NCBI GenBank assembly: GCA_014529385.2
Contig: CM043956.1
Span: 66,997,281 to 67,061,280, forward strand
Length of the DNA stretch: 64,000 bases
Direction: 5' to 3'
Source of the DNA: Adiantum capillus-veneris
Taxonomy: Eukaryota > Streptophyta > Polypodiopsida > Polypodiales > Pteridaceae
The notes beneath the pieces are model-generated. The model ran no database searches and was not told the origin of the DNA. It worked only from the letters and a program-made list of their open reading frames with translations. The stretch's first letter is position 1; every line of letters begins with the position of its first letter. Below, piece by piece: positions 23,258 to 34,232 of this stretch. Position numbers and translations under genes: made by a program.

Positions 23258-23999
23258 GTTGGAAGATTTTAGCTACTAGTGTGTGAAGATTTCAGACAGC
23301 AGACTGGACAGGAATCAGAGACTAGACTGGAATGTGGATACTAAAACAAGAATCAGACTTATGTACTAGAACTAAGGTTCAGATTCAGATTCAGATTCAG
23401 ATTCAAAAGAGTGGACGAGAAGTAAGTATAACTCAAATATATGTCATGATTGGGATTACAGATCAAGATTACAGCGAATATGATTTACAGAGACAAAGTA
23501 CAACCGACAATACTGCCAATGATTCTCAAGTACAGGTATAGCCAAGGCGCTAACCCAAATGATAATAACTGCCAACCTGATTACAATGTAATGGGCCCTA
23601 TTTATACACTTTGGGTTTACTGTAGTAATTACCATAGTAACTACTTAGTAATTCGCTGCCTATCTTCTACAAAGACGTTCCCAGATAGTGAACTATCCAG
23701 CCGTCTACATCCTTCCCTTGTTTCTTGAATTTTGGCAAGAGTCCAAAATTTCTGAAAAATTTTCCTGTCTGATTCTGATGTGAGACTGAAAAATCCATCG
23801 TCTGGTTCTGATGTTGGGATTCTAGCTTGACCACTGATGTTGGGATTCCGGCTTGACCATCCACTGATAGAATGGCCATACAAAGATTGCGAGTAGGCAG
23901 CTGAAAAGGCCAAGGATTGAGAGAGGCAGCTGAAAAGGCCAAGGTGGAGCTGTCATCAGGCCAAGGTGGAGCTGTCATCAGGCCAAGGTCGAGCTGTCA
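23258..23999 (-). repeat. Probable LTR (3' end) of an unassigned minus-strand element
   Basis: On the minus strand a purine-rich tract (rc of 24000-24019, 'AGGAAGGTGGAGA') is followed by TGACAGCTCGACC. A U3-like part with tandem repeats comes next, then 'GTATAAATAGGGCC' (about 23593-23606, a good TATA box), and a likely end ...CTTCCAACA at 23258. U3 holds three copies of a 22-bp unit ('GGCCAAGGTGGAGCTGTCATCA' family, 23925-23999), two copies of 'AGGCAGCTGAAAAGGCCAAGG' and two of 'GATGTTGGGATTC'. A hexamer TTCAGA run lies at 23372-23402. No second LTR copy lies in the window, so the boundaries are tentative. Confidence 0.45.
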
Positions 24000-24050
24000 T
24001 CTCCACCTTCCTGCTGAGGAGAAAAGTCGCCACTGAATTCTGAGATGGAA

Positions 24051-25005
24051 CTACCCAGTATCCTTCCATTGGACCGTCTTCCGTTTGCCCTTTGACCTGG
24101 ATGGCGCCTGAGAAGTCCTAGTACCAGCATTCTCCTTCTGAATCAGTCGGTAAATGGCCTCCTGCTCAAGCTGATCCCGCCGGTCGGTGGTCATCTCTAC
24201 TTTATAAGGCATGAGAGAATGATAGGTTTTGGTGTCAGGATCATAGAGTGTATGTCTGCCCTTGCTCAGTCTGGTTCTGGCCAGCTTATGACAATGCGAA
24301 GCAGTATGGATCCATCCTTCTGGAAGAGGCTTATTAGTTTTGACTCGAGCTTCGAAAAGAATCTCAGCCATCTCCCTGTACTGTGGTGCCAGACCTGGCT
24401 TTGCTGCAATGTCTTTTTCAAGTAATTTAGAAGATTCGACCGTAAGCTGTAGCAACTGTTTAGTAATCCTGGTCAGTCCTCTAACTTGAATCTTCCACTA
24501 GCCTATACATAGCTGGATCCTATGCATCTCCTCTTTCAGTGCCTGAATGTCGTTGATTGGAGAGCATCATTGAACAACGTCTTCCAAGTCTTCCATTCCA
24601 CAGTTGATCGCTCATACTAATCCTGAAGCTCATCAAGAATTTTGACGTATGTGAGACGATCAACTGGTTCTGGATTCTGAGGATACAGCGCTAGAAAGAA
24701 TCTTGGCAGCTCTGTTTCTCTTGCTGGAACAGCATACAAGAGAACTGGAGAATCAGGCACAAATTCTAAGAAATTGAGAACAGTCTGGTTCTCGTGCTGC
24801 ATCATCTTTTTGGTAATTCTCACTAGCTGGAACAGTGTTCGGCGAGCAGTTGCCTGTGCTCCGGTTGACATTCTCGTTTGAGATCCTCTGCTAGTGGCTG
24901 TCTGGTCCTCAAGAATGGCTTTGAATCTCTGATCCAAAACACTTATGGCAGTTTGCATTTGCACCAAAACTTCCTTGAGTTATACCCTAACATCCTTCAT
25001 ACAGC
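24051..25005 (-). pseudogene. Unassigned ~300-codon ORF upstream of an LTR
   Basis: Two open parts, 24617-24967 and 24051-24455 on the minus strand, are joined by about 160 bp with a TAG and one frame change. Together they look like one protein. The first part is helical ('VLDQRFKAILEDQTATSRGS', 'LFQLVRITKKMMQ'). The last part is basic and lysine-rich ('SQAPSRSKGKRKTVQWKDTG') after a 'QEAIYRLIQKEN' helix. No zinc knuckle, protease or polymerase motif is visible. It ends about 30 bp before the purine tract and LTR at 23999, in the same direction. It could therefore be a gag variant of a short non-autonomous element or an extra 3' ORF. I do not recognise the family. Confidence 0.45.
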
Positions 25006-25059
25006 GGTAAGTTCGTTTGTTACCCAGCAGAAGTTCCAGTTGCAGAGCTAGGGAGCAAC

Positions 25060-25550
25060 AATTTGCAGTAGACTGATGTTGAAAGGACGCCCTTTAAACA
25101 AAGTTTCCATAAAGATTCTATAAAGATTCCACATGAAGATGGTGATGAAGTAAAGAAGATGAAGATGGATGCTGCAACATGAAGATACGAGTTCATGGAC
25201 GTCATCAAATATCCCGTTATTATTATTTTAAGCCATTACGGCCACTTTTGTAATGTTTACGGGAAACTCATATTTTATATCGGCACTTGTATTTTGCCCG
25301 TAGATGCTTGTATAATGAGTAAAGCCAACTCAGTTTCTTGTAATTAAGCTTTGTAGAAACCTAGGGACAATTCAGGTCATTTGGCCGGACATTAGGTTTG
25401 AAGGCTTGGTATATAAGCTGAAACCTAAGGCTTTGTAAAGGACACATTACGTTATCTCAATTAATATACAGTCGTGGGTTCTGCAGCACAACGTAGTGAG
25501 CTTCACGCACACACACCGTCGCGCACACTAATCACATTACAGATATGAGA
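25060..25550 (+). promoter_or_regulatory. LTR-like promoter segment with TATA box
   Basis: The stretch from TGATGTTGAAAGG (about 25067) holds 'GGTATATAAGCTG' (about 25408-25420), followed by a leader ending near CACATTACA (about 25542). It looks like an LTR U3/R/U5, reading toward the gypsy protease remnant at 26.3 kb. No matching second copy is in the window, so this is a guess from composition and layout. Confidence 0.3.
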
Positions 25551-25799
25551 GTAGGAGCGTGTTAGCATCGAGGAGCTCTCCGCGTCGACGCAAGCAATGC
25601 AAGCCAAGGACCACATTGCGAGCACGCCTGCTATGAGCTATATTTGGTCGTAAGTACCTCAAACGACATCCGTTCTGAATGATTAAGTAGTCGTTAGAAT
25701 CAGGGCGAGAAGCTCTTCGTGTCGATGTCTTTGTAGATCAATTCCGGACACTTTGAAAATTACTATTTTGAGCCTATCGCGACAACGATTAGAGGTCTT

Positions 25800-26530
25800 A
25801 CAGTTATGGTTTTCAGGGTTAGGTGTTTGGCCATATAGGATATGTCCTTGTGAGTCTTGTCCTCCGATTTCGAGTCATTCCGATATGATTTGAGACTATT
25901 TCGAGTCTATCGGGTGATGGAAGAGGAGTGTCTCTTCCACCAATAGAGAAATTTGAGGCTGGATCTTAAATGAATCTAGAAGTGGAGTCATATTGGGGAG
26001 ACAAAGGATCTGTACAGTCTATGGACAGTCAACCCTATTCGTTAAGAACACTACCATCCTATACGGGAGAGTACGAGGCGAAGTCAGAGGTTGATGTAGT
26101 ACCATCATAGGGACTCTCTCCTAACAAGGTCATAGATTCAAAAGGGTGATAGACATTTTGTCAACCCCAATCACCTCTCTACAATAACGTTAGCCGAGTT
26201 GCTCAAAATACGACCAAACATGTGGGCTACTATGGGAAAATGCCTAGAGAAATTTGGTGTTTAAAAACCAATGACTCAAGTCAAGGAAGGGATCAAAGAG
26301 CTAGAAATGCCTTAGTTAAATACTAGACTAGTGCCGTTAAATAAGGTTGGAGAGTATTATGAAGGAGAAAATGGGAACACCACTCTTCGTGTGGAATTCC
26401 AAGGTATAAAAACCATGGCAATCCTGGACAGTGGAGCCGGTGTTTCCATCGTAATAAAAGAGGTCTGGAAAAAATGAAAAAAACTAGCAGTGAGGGCTCA
26501 GAGACAGACTTTTCTGTGATTTCAAATGCA
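25800..26530 (+). pseudogene. Ty3/gypsy gag-end and protease remnant
   Basis: Plus-strand translation gives 'ITLAELLKIRPNMWATM' (about 26180-26230) and then, after frame changes, 'LVPLNKVGEYYEGENGNTTL' and the protease block 'AILDSGAGVSIV' (about 26420-26455). The same block order and wording occur in the minus-strand element at 51878-59840 ('KVGDYWEGEEGNNTLL', 'ILDSGAGIAIAT'), so the two belong to one family. RT is absent: the coding stops near 26530, shortly before LTR-like sequence. Several stops are present. Confidence 0.7.
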
Positions 26531-26559
26531 AACAAGCACTTTAGCAAATAGATCAATGA

Positions 26560-26879
26560 TAAATAGCTCTAGATCAGAATCATATCACTTACCTAAAGCT
26601 ACTCCTACAAATCATATGGGGTTTTGCATCTATGGGTAGAAAAACGCTTCAATACCATACACGGACTAGCAAACGCTTTTATCACCTCACAAACCACTCG
26701 ACCACCAACAACTACTCTAATCTATAAATCCTAACTAAATCTACCTAGTCGTAGACCCCCGGCAAGACACATGCTTCCTGGCTATCCATTTGATCTCGGA
26801 ATAACCTCTTCCGGATCCACTTAAGAAAAATGATTTCTTTAGCCGAAACTAAAGCAAGCAACCATCACAGGAGTGTTAG
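26560..26879 (+). repeat. LTR-like sequence, left part, interrupted by CACTA element
   Basis: Non-coding sequence between the protease remnant and the CACTA element. It continues at 34525-35655, so both parts together form the likely 3' LTR of the plus-strand gypsy remnant. The left boundary is not defined. Confidence 0.4.
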
Positions 26880-26902
26880 CACTACAAGAGGCTCATCATA
26901 TT

Positions 26903-27005
26903 AGCGACGCTCACACAGCGACGCTCAAAAAAAAAATTCCCGGCGTCGCTATGAGCGTCGCAAATTTACAAAGAAATTTGCGACGCTCATAGCGACGCCG
27001 GCTGG
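26903..27005. repeat. 5' subterminal motif cluster with 28-bp perfect palindrome arms
   Basis: Several GCGACGCTC/GAGCGTCGC copies occur. Positions 26940-26967 and 26974-27001 are perfect reverse complements separated by 6 nt. In En/Spm, TNPA binds short subterminal motifs arranged in both orientations; these motifs are the obvious candidates here. Confidence 0.85.
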
Positions 27006-27089
27006 GGTAAAAAAATAACCGAGCGCGCCCAAAAACTCAGATCTCAGATCTGAGTTTTTCGGCGCCCTCAAGCAAGGAGCAGGTAACGC

Positions 27090-27095
27090 TCTCCC

Positions 27096-27133
<38 letters not shown>

Positions 27134-27135
27134 CT

Positions 27136-27179
<44 letters not shown>

Positions 27180-27295
27180 AGAGGAAGGAGAGCCAGGTAT
27201 GCTCCTTCCCTCTCCTCATTCTCATGTTCCCTTCCCCTCTTTCTCTCTCCCTCTCTCTCTCTCTCACACACACACATACACACACACATAGTGTT

Positions 27296-27351
<56 letters not shown>

Positions 27352-27600
27352 AACAAAAACAAAAACGCACACACACATACATAAACAAAGAATGCACACA
27401 CACATTGAGAGAGAAAAAGAGAGAGAGAGAGCATGCATAAACAAAAAACGCACGCATTGAGAGAGGAAAAGAGAGAGAGAACATGCATAAACAAAAAACG
27501 CACACATTGAGAGAGGAAAAGAGAGAGAAAACATGCATACGATCCAAAAAAACGTACACACATTGAGAGAGAAAGAGAGAGAAACTAATTTAACGTCGTA
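27090..27600. repeat. Microsatellites and ~57-bp minisatellite
   Basis: (CT)n at about 27097-27128, (CA)n at about 27137-27175 and (GA)n at 27300-27347. Then about four copies of a ~57-bp unit, 'ACATGCATAAACAAAAAACG' plus 'ATTGAGAGAGGAAAAGAGAG', run from about 27402 to 27590. Long frames here are repeats, not genes. Confidence 0.9.
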
Positions 27601-27839
27601 GGAAACTAATTAAAATTAAAAGACCTAGAGATCTAGCCAACGAGGAGTTGAACTGAAGACCTATTATTCAAGAGGGAAATGGCATAATCAATCTATCATA
27701 CTTGGCATGGGTGATAGAAAGGTTATACCATTTATCTCTTTTTATTGGCACACACATCCACACACGCGCACACACACAAGAAGAAGAGAGTTATAACGTC
27801 GTAGGAAACTATCTTAAAAGACGTTAAAGATTAGGTTAT

Positions 27840-27935
27840 ATGTAGACTTACATTAAATTAGATTTAGGTTTATTTTTAACTAGATTTACGTTTATTTAAG
27901 CTAGATTTAGATTTATGTTATATTAGATTAGATTT
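27840..27935. repeat. Left direct repeat flanking the captured fragment
   Basis: 'TAGACTTACATTAAATTAGA' and the following 'TTTAGGTTTATTTTTAACTA' recur with few changes at 28146-28226. The two copies bracket the HMA-like fragment. Confidence 0.75.
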
Positions 27936-27945
27936 AGGTCTCCAT

Positions 27946-28130
27946 AGACTACGATGCCTGCATGAAGCGGGTGAAGAAAGCCCTCAATAGAATATAGGGT
28001 ATTGCTGCCTTCACTCATGGTGGGCTCCGTCGATCCAAAAGTACTGGTGAAATGTCTTCAGAAGATAGGGAAGAAGGTGGATCTTCAGGGCGGCAAGAGT
28101 CACTACATCCCCGACACAATGACCATCTAG
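27946..28130 (+). pseudogene. Captured heavy-metal-associated (HMA) domain fragment
   Basis: Frame 1 reads 'DYDACMKRVKKALNRI', then TAG, then 'GI'. Frame 2 reads 'VGSVDPKVLVKCLQKIGKKV' then 'DLQGGKS'. Together these match the alpha1 and beta3-alpha2 parts of plant HPP/HIPP metallochaperone HMA domains (consensus CxxC..VKKAL..I.GV ... V.G.VDP..L...L.K.GKK). The first metal-binding Cys is Tyr (YDAC), the Glu of 'IEG' is a stop, and about 25-30 bp between the two halves are missing. The family carries metal ions in the cytosol; this copy cannot. It lies in CACTA non-coding DNA, so it is most simply a host gene piece picked up by the transposon. Confidence 0.7.
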
Positions 28131-28145
28131 ACAACCTCTAGTCAT

Positions 28146-28226
28146 TAGACTTACGTTAAATTAGATTTAGCTTTATTTTTAGTTAGATTTACGTTTATTT
28201 AGATTTACGCTTATTTACGTTAGATC
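28146..28226. repeat. Right direct repeat flanking the captured fragment
   Basis: Partner of 27840-27935 ('TTAGACTTACGTTAAATTAG', 'TTAGTTAGATTTACGTTTAT'). Confidence 0.75.
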
Positions 28227-28514
28227 GAGTCCACGCAAGAATTACTTACGGTTTAGGGTTTAGAGTTAGACGAACAGTGAAAAGATCTACTGTGAAAAGA
28301 TGTTAAGATGAAGTGAAGTGCTACAGCTAGAGAAGAGGCAAAGGGATTTTGTCCACTACATGCAGTATCATGTAGACGTGGGTGTGTAGATTTCTTGTAC
28401 CCACAAATATAGGTATTGACCAATAAAGACGAGATTATAACCCGGTGGTTCTGATCTCCGTGCACCTCTAGACCGAGGTGTGCGGGGATTGGACATGACT
28501 AGAGAATGTGAGGT

Positions 28515-28516
<2 letters not shown>

Positions 28517-28570
<54 letters not shown>
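28517..28570. repeat. (GA)n microsatellite
   Basis: Uninterrupted GA run of about 25 units, 65 bp upstream of the TNPD-like start codon, within the likely 5' leader. Confidence 0.95.
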
Positions 28571-28572
<2 letters not shown>

Positions 28573-28634
28573 GACGAAGAATGCCAATAGAATATTAAAT
28601 TTGTTGTCCAGGTTATAAGTTTTTTATCCTCATT

Positions 28635-31600
28635 ATGAGTAGCGACGAGGATGTTGGACCGTCCAACCGAAACACCTATCTCTCAACGAGGGTCTTATGT
28701 CCTTGTAATCAATGCAAGCATGCTGTGCGACGGACAAGACGTGTTTCTTTGCAGCAGGTTCGCGAATTTGGCGAGTTCGATCCATCTATTATAGATCGAG
28801 TTGTTGCCAATTATAACTCGTCGGACTCTGACGCTGGCCAACAAGCAGCAATCTTGCAACCCAATAGACGTGTTCGCAGGCGCTTTGGTCAAGCAGCATA
28901 TGTGAGGCCACAAGATGTAGCCTCTGACAGCTCGGGGGATGATCATGCAGAGCACATTCCCAACGAGGCAATGTTTGAGCCCGAGATTGATGAAATGATC
29001 GAGACGATCATGGATTCAGAAAGGCTTATCTATGATGATATGAAAAGTGAAGCCGATACGTCATTGTATAATGGAGCACGTATGTCTAGATTGAAAGCAC
29101 TCCTGGTTCTTCTCAACATGTAGGCAAAGTTTGGATGGAGTGACACTAGCGTCACAACGCTTTTCAGGTGATCTATTACAGTTAGTTTACTTTAATAGAA
29201 CTCTAAATGTATAATGATCTGATAGATTTTTACACGACTGTATCATATTTTTATGTTGTGTAGATTGCTGAAAGAGCACATACTACCAGCTGACAATGTG
29301 ATGCCAGATTCCCGAGATGAAGCAAGAAAGATTTTGCGAAACTTGGGGATGGATTACAATTCTATCCACGCTTGTCCTAATGACTGCATTCTTTTCAGAG
29401 GGGAATACACAGACATGGAGAAGTGTCCGAAATGTGATTCCGAAAGATATCGAGTAGATCTCCACGGGACAAAAATTCCACAAAAGGTTTTGCGACATTT
29501 TCCTTTGCTTCCTCGCATCAAGCATTTCTTCGAATGTAAGTCCATGGCCTCCCTAGCATCATGGCATGAGGAGAATAAATCTTCGGATGGTGTGCTACGA
29601 ATTCCTGCAGATTGCGCAGCCTGGAAACATATAGATGGAACATGGTCGGATTTTGCCAGGGAAGCTCGAAATTTGCGCTTAGGCCTGGCTATGGATGGCG
29701 TAAATCCATTTGGTCAAAGATCAACATCTTACAGTGTATGGCCCGTTGTCATCGTCAACTACAACATTCCCCCGTGGTTGACTACGAAGAAGGGGCACCT
29801 ATGGCTAAGCTTGATTGTGCCAGGGCGATATAAAGTGGGGAATATGGATGTGTATCTTCGTCCACTATTGGAAGAGCTACAACAATTGTGGATTGGCATA
29901 GAGGTGGTGGATATGAGCCAACACACAGGACGACGGAATGCTTTGATAAGAGGCATTCTAATGTGGACCATGCATGACTATCCCGGGCTAACAAAATGCT
30001 CAGGTGATCTATTGACACTCCTCACTCAGACACTGTAAATATTGTTTTTTCCCATAGTTGATCTATTATCATGTGTATACATGCAGGGCTTCAAACAAGC
30101 GGATATAGAGCATGTGTCACATGTGGACCTAGACTGAATGCACGTAGGGCACCCTCACTGAAGAAGCAAATCTACGAAGGTCATCAAACGTATCTTCCAG
30201 AGAATCATGTGTTACGCGACGGCTTTTTGGGAAGAGAGCCACCAAGGATGTCTGCACAAGCATGGTTAGAGCAGAAGGAGATGTGCGATGACGGATTGCC
30301 TCCAGGGATGAAGAGACTATCTCTATGATACGAGTTACCATACTGGCCCCGACTCATGATCAATCACTTGCTCGATCCAATGCACATATTCAAGAATGTG
30401 GGTAATCTACTATGGGACCATTTGACCGGCAAGAAAGATACTTTGGGAGCCAGAGTTGACCTTAGAAATGTGGATCGTATGGAGCAATATTGGCCGCAAA
30501 CAGCGTCTGATGGATCGATAAAACTCCCTAAAGCACCATGGATTTTCACAGGAGCCCAAGAACGCAAAGTAAAAGAGGCCATTCGATCTTTGCGGACCCC
30601 CACTGGCGTAATGCACTCGCTCCGAACGTGTTTTACTAAAGAAGGAAAGCTTACCGGTTTGAAGTCACACGATTGGCATAAAATGTGTCAGGTACGTTCA
30701 TAGTGCCATTGAGGGATGTTTGTCTCTCGACATCCGTAACACAATCTACAAACTTGCAAAGCTGGTGCAATGGATCTCACAAAAGGAGATCAACGTAGAC
30801 TCCATACCATTCGCCAAACTAAATGCTGCGGAGCTTGTGTGCATGTTTGAGAAACATTTTCCTACTACAATGCTAACCATTCAGGTGCATCTTCTTGTTC
30901 ACATAGTTGATGAGGTGGAAATAGCTGGCACAGTTCATTCCAGATGGATGTTCTTCTTAGAGCGTTTCATGAAAACGCTTAAGGGATATGTGCATCAAAA
31001 GGCACGTCCGGAGGGTAGCATGGCAGAAGGTTGGTTGGTATCAGAGTCCCTAGTGTACATTGGAGAGTGGCTAGACGGATTTGATAAATCCCGGGACACG
31101 CTATGGCGAACCATAGATGATGAGCCCATATCTGGGATTGTCATGTGCAATCTCGGTGTTGAGAAGAAGATGACAGAAGATCTAGAGGCTAAAATCAACC
31201 GATTTTGCATGCTTCACAATCCAGTGATGCAAAAGTGGATTTCACAATATGAGGATGCAAAGCAAGAGCGACAAAGGGCACGAATCGAGTGGAGACGGGG
31301 AAGACGACCACCGATGCACTATCCAGCGGTTCTGGAGAGCCTACCAACCTTCATGAGCTTAAGATGGTTGCACAACCAATTGAAAAGCGCACAACAATGC
31401 GGTGACGAAGTGACTGAAGAAGAGTGGGAGTACTCTCGGGGTTGCGCGACCAAGGTAAGTTTGCAATGTACGACTAGCAAGTGACTTTATTTATAAACGT
31501 TTGAACGGCCACTCATAATCTTTGTTCGTTGTAGTATAAGTCATACACAGCAGCATGGTGTAAAGGTTGACATTTTAGGGTGGAACGAATCGACAAAAAG

Positions 31601-32286
31601 CGTTTTACTCAAGATTGTGGAATCATGGCAAAATTTGAACAGTCTAGTCGACGACGTTCCTCTGATGCAGATCCTGTGGTGGCGGAACTCACTTACTTCG
31701 GCACGCTGCAAGAGATTTTGAGGATCGATTACAGAGGATTTTTGTCGACTTGTTCGACGTGCAATGGTTCAAGATAATCATGGAGGGTCGCAACGCTACT
31801 GTGCGTAGAGGAGAGTCTGGTTTTCTTGAGGTGGATTCTACTAAGAAATGGACTGACCTAAGAGACACTTTCGTACTACCCGAGCATTGTGAACAAGTAA
31901 GTATGTAAATAGTTAACATCCCCCTTTTACAAGTTATGTGCTTGAAAGCTCTCATGTAAGTTATGTGGCTCTGGCAGGTAGTATTTCATCCTACAAAGTC
32001 TACATCAAACTGGTGGTACGTCATAGAGGTAGCCCCTCGTAGTGCAAGGACGTATGAAGGCTACCATGTGCCAATCACAACGACATCAATGGAGGAGATC
32101 AGAGAAGATGCTCAATCAGAAGCCGCTGCGGTGGTGCCAGACGAGCATCAAGATGCTACTACTCTATATGGAGTGCATGCAGAGGAGCTACAAAATGAAA
32201 CAGAGGATATGTGTTTAAACGGAGAGCTCTATATAGATATAGGAAGTTATGCTGAGTTATGCGAGGATGAGAGAGAGATCTCTTAA
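28635..32286 (+). pseudogene. TNPD-like CACTA transposase gene (Transposase_21 type), five exons, broken
   Basis: Exons by canonical GT-AG borders are about 28635-29167, 29264-30003, 30087-31454, 31535-31896 and 31978-32286. Exon 1 starts MSSDEDVGPS and has a 'CPCNQC' zinc-binding start. Exon 2 carries 'ACPNDCILFRGEYTDMEKCPKC' type Cys pairs and the transposase core ('LAMDGVNPFG', 'GILMWTMHDYPG'). Exon 3 has 'YELPYWPRLMINHLLDPMHIFKNV' type sequence and the DUF4218-like 'RWMFFLERFMKTLKGYV...RPEGSMAEG' part. Exons 4-5 match the DUF4216 region. Lesions: TAG 29121, TGA 30326, 1-nt insertion near 30692, in-frame TGA near 31566, 1-nt loss in the T run 31739-31743. The product would cut the element ends; this copy cannot. 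Confidence 0.9.
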
Positions 32287-32559
32287 AGCCACAAATATTG
32301 TATTTGAACAATTTTGCTCCGTGTTGTAAAAGCTCTGGCTCTCTAAGTACCTTCCATGGTGTATAACGCTCTTTTCTACTCGCGCTCACATCTTTTGATT
32401 GAAAATTTTGAGTTTTCGACTTACCTCTTCTATCACTCGATTCATTGCGTCATTGTATTTATATGCGTCATTACGTCATTGTATTTAATGGTCTTTGCGT
32501 CATTCTCTACTCTATTCATTCAATATTAAAGTTTAAATATTCGTGTGTTTAATGCAGGT

Positions 32560-33873
32560 ATGGATGATGAGGAGTTTCTTTCTTCTTTGTCACCGCAGCA
32601 GAGACAGTGGTACGTGGAGCGTCATCGCTCTGGCGCATCATCGCGCGTTCCTACACCATCCGCATCTCCCTCTCTTTCGGAGCATTCGGCGCGCTCCGAA
32701 GCTTCGGCGTCGACGAGACGAGCTTCACACTCGTTTAGACACCGGCGCTCTAGTGGTGGCGGTGGCGGTTGTTGTGGGGATTCCGCCATCGATGCCTCCA
32801 CACCGCCTCGTGTTCGACGAGGCTCTTTACCCTCCCCTTCTTTGCCCGCCCCCACACCAGCCACAGCATCGCCATCTACGCCAGGTTTTGCACGGCTGAC
32901 TGTTCCTAGAAGCTACACACCTCTACCTACTCCGCCAGGAGCCACCCCACTCGACACTCCTCGCTTCGGGGCCCAGACGCCGGTGGAGACACCTGACGTC
33001 CGTACCCCCATCGACACGCCGCTAGAGACCCCTGCCGGGACACCCAGGTTCACGCGTCACCGGCCAGAGGGCTTGCCTTACTCCGTCGACATCAGCGGCG
33101 GCATCATCATGGATGATAACTGCAAGAAGGTGATCTCGCGCATGCGTGGTCTTTGCTCTCAGCTGTTTAGACACTATATACTAAACAAATGGAGTGAAGT
33201 ACCAAGTGATTTAAAAAACAGAGTCATCAGCATACTTCATGATGAGTTTCCCGTTCCAACACGGGATCAGCGCTTCAATGAAGACCTGATGAAGATTCGA
33301 ATGCGCGAATACTGCAAACACAAGCGTTCCGAAGTGCAAAAAGCAATCAAGAATGGGTGGAATAGGCCAGATTGGCTGGCCAAAGAAGATTGGAAGAATG
33401 CGAAGAAAGCAGCGCGCGAGAATCCCGACAAGTGGAAGCAACAAAAGGATGCAGCCAGAGCACGAGTAGAGGCAGGGAGCTCGCACCACTTGGGGAGCGG
33501 TGGATGGGCATCATTTGAGGCCGATTTTGTAAGTCTTTTCACATTGCTCTTTATGCATGTTCGATAGTTTAGGGATTATGAGTTTTTTAGTTCTAACATA
33601 ATGAAATCTTTGTATGTTTTGACAGTGGTCGATGACAATACGTGATCCCACACCGTACGAGCGCGAGTACGCAGGCAGGAAGGGCTTAAACGCTCTGATG
33701 GACATTCTCAGTTCTCGCGGCGGCATGGTTAGTATTAGGGTTTACTCTTTTTTATTTTTTGTATTGTTTTATAAATGTCGTTATATGTTTATACTTACTG
33801 AAAGCTGTCTTATTGTCTTTTTTTGCAGAATCCGACAGATACGCCGCTTGGACGCGATGAGACGTCTGACTAA
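32560..33873 (+). CDS. TNPA-like CACTA protein (Transposase_24 type), intact
   Basis: Join 32560-33528, 33626-33727, 33829-33873: 371 codons with GT-AG introns, all phase 0. The start is ATG 32560 (MDDEEFLSSLSPQQRQWYV), just after an AG that may be the acceptor of a leader intron ('TTTAATGCAG'). Residues 1-185 are Ser/Pro/Thr- and Arg-rich, with repeats of 'TP..TP' type, and look disordered. Residues 190-330 hold the conserved part: 'LFRHYILNKWSEVPSDLKNR', 'FPVPTRDQRFNEDL', a Lys/Arg-rich helix, 'NRPDWLAKEDW' and 'GSSHHLGSGGWASF'. A short acidic-to-polar C-terminus ends at TAA 33871. TNPA proteins bind subterminal motifs and bring transposon ends together; the GCGTCGCTAT arrays are likely targets. 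Unlike the neighbouring TNPD gene it has no lesion. Confidence 0.85.
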
Positions 33874-34232
33874 ACGACGTCAGTTTAGCCGTAGCTAGAT
33901 AGCATTAGTTTAGGGTTTCTCATAGCTTATGTATCATGAGACGGATTTTATACGTCTTTTTGAACCATGTATATTATTACATTTGTCACCGCAGTTCCTT
34001 TTGCCAATCAATTCTTTATGCCTATGATGTTGTACAATTGTCATTATTACATTTGCCAATCAATTCATTTTGCCTATGATGTGTACAATTGTCAATTTTG
34101 CAAACAATGCGTCTTGTGGGTGACTATTTTGGGTCTATTATCTACCTTTGCACTTTTTTAAAAAAGTGAATCAAGTACAATATGGTTGATGGGTGGCAGG
34201 GCATTCAATGCCCTGCCACCAAAAAAATATTC

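Noticed and set aside
23919-23999. Short regular repeats resembling a small CRISPR-like array
   Set aside because: Units are directly adjacent without unique spacers, in a plant LTR; they are U3 repeats.
23258-25005. Possible endogenous pararetrovirus (TATA box, leader and unusual ORF)
   Set aside because: No reverse transcriptase, movement protein or coat-protein zinc motif was found nearby, and the purine tract followed by TG fits an LTR better.
27037-27563. Long minus-strand frames of up to 174 codons rich in Leu, Ser, Cys and Val
   Set aside because: They are translations of (CT)n, (CA)n and (GA)n runs and the 57-bp minisatellite.
28245-28262. Telomere-like GGTTTAGGGTTTAG
   Set aside because: Only about two units; plant telomere-box motifs of this length are common by chance and in promoters.
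30692-30715. A possible extra intron in the TNPD-like gene starting GTACGTTC
   Set aside because: There is no acceptor nearby, and removing one G restores the conserved frame, so a 1-nt insertion is simpler.
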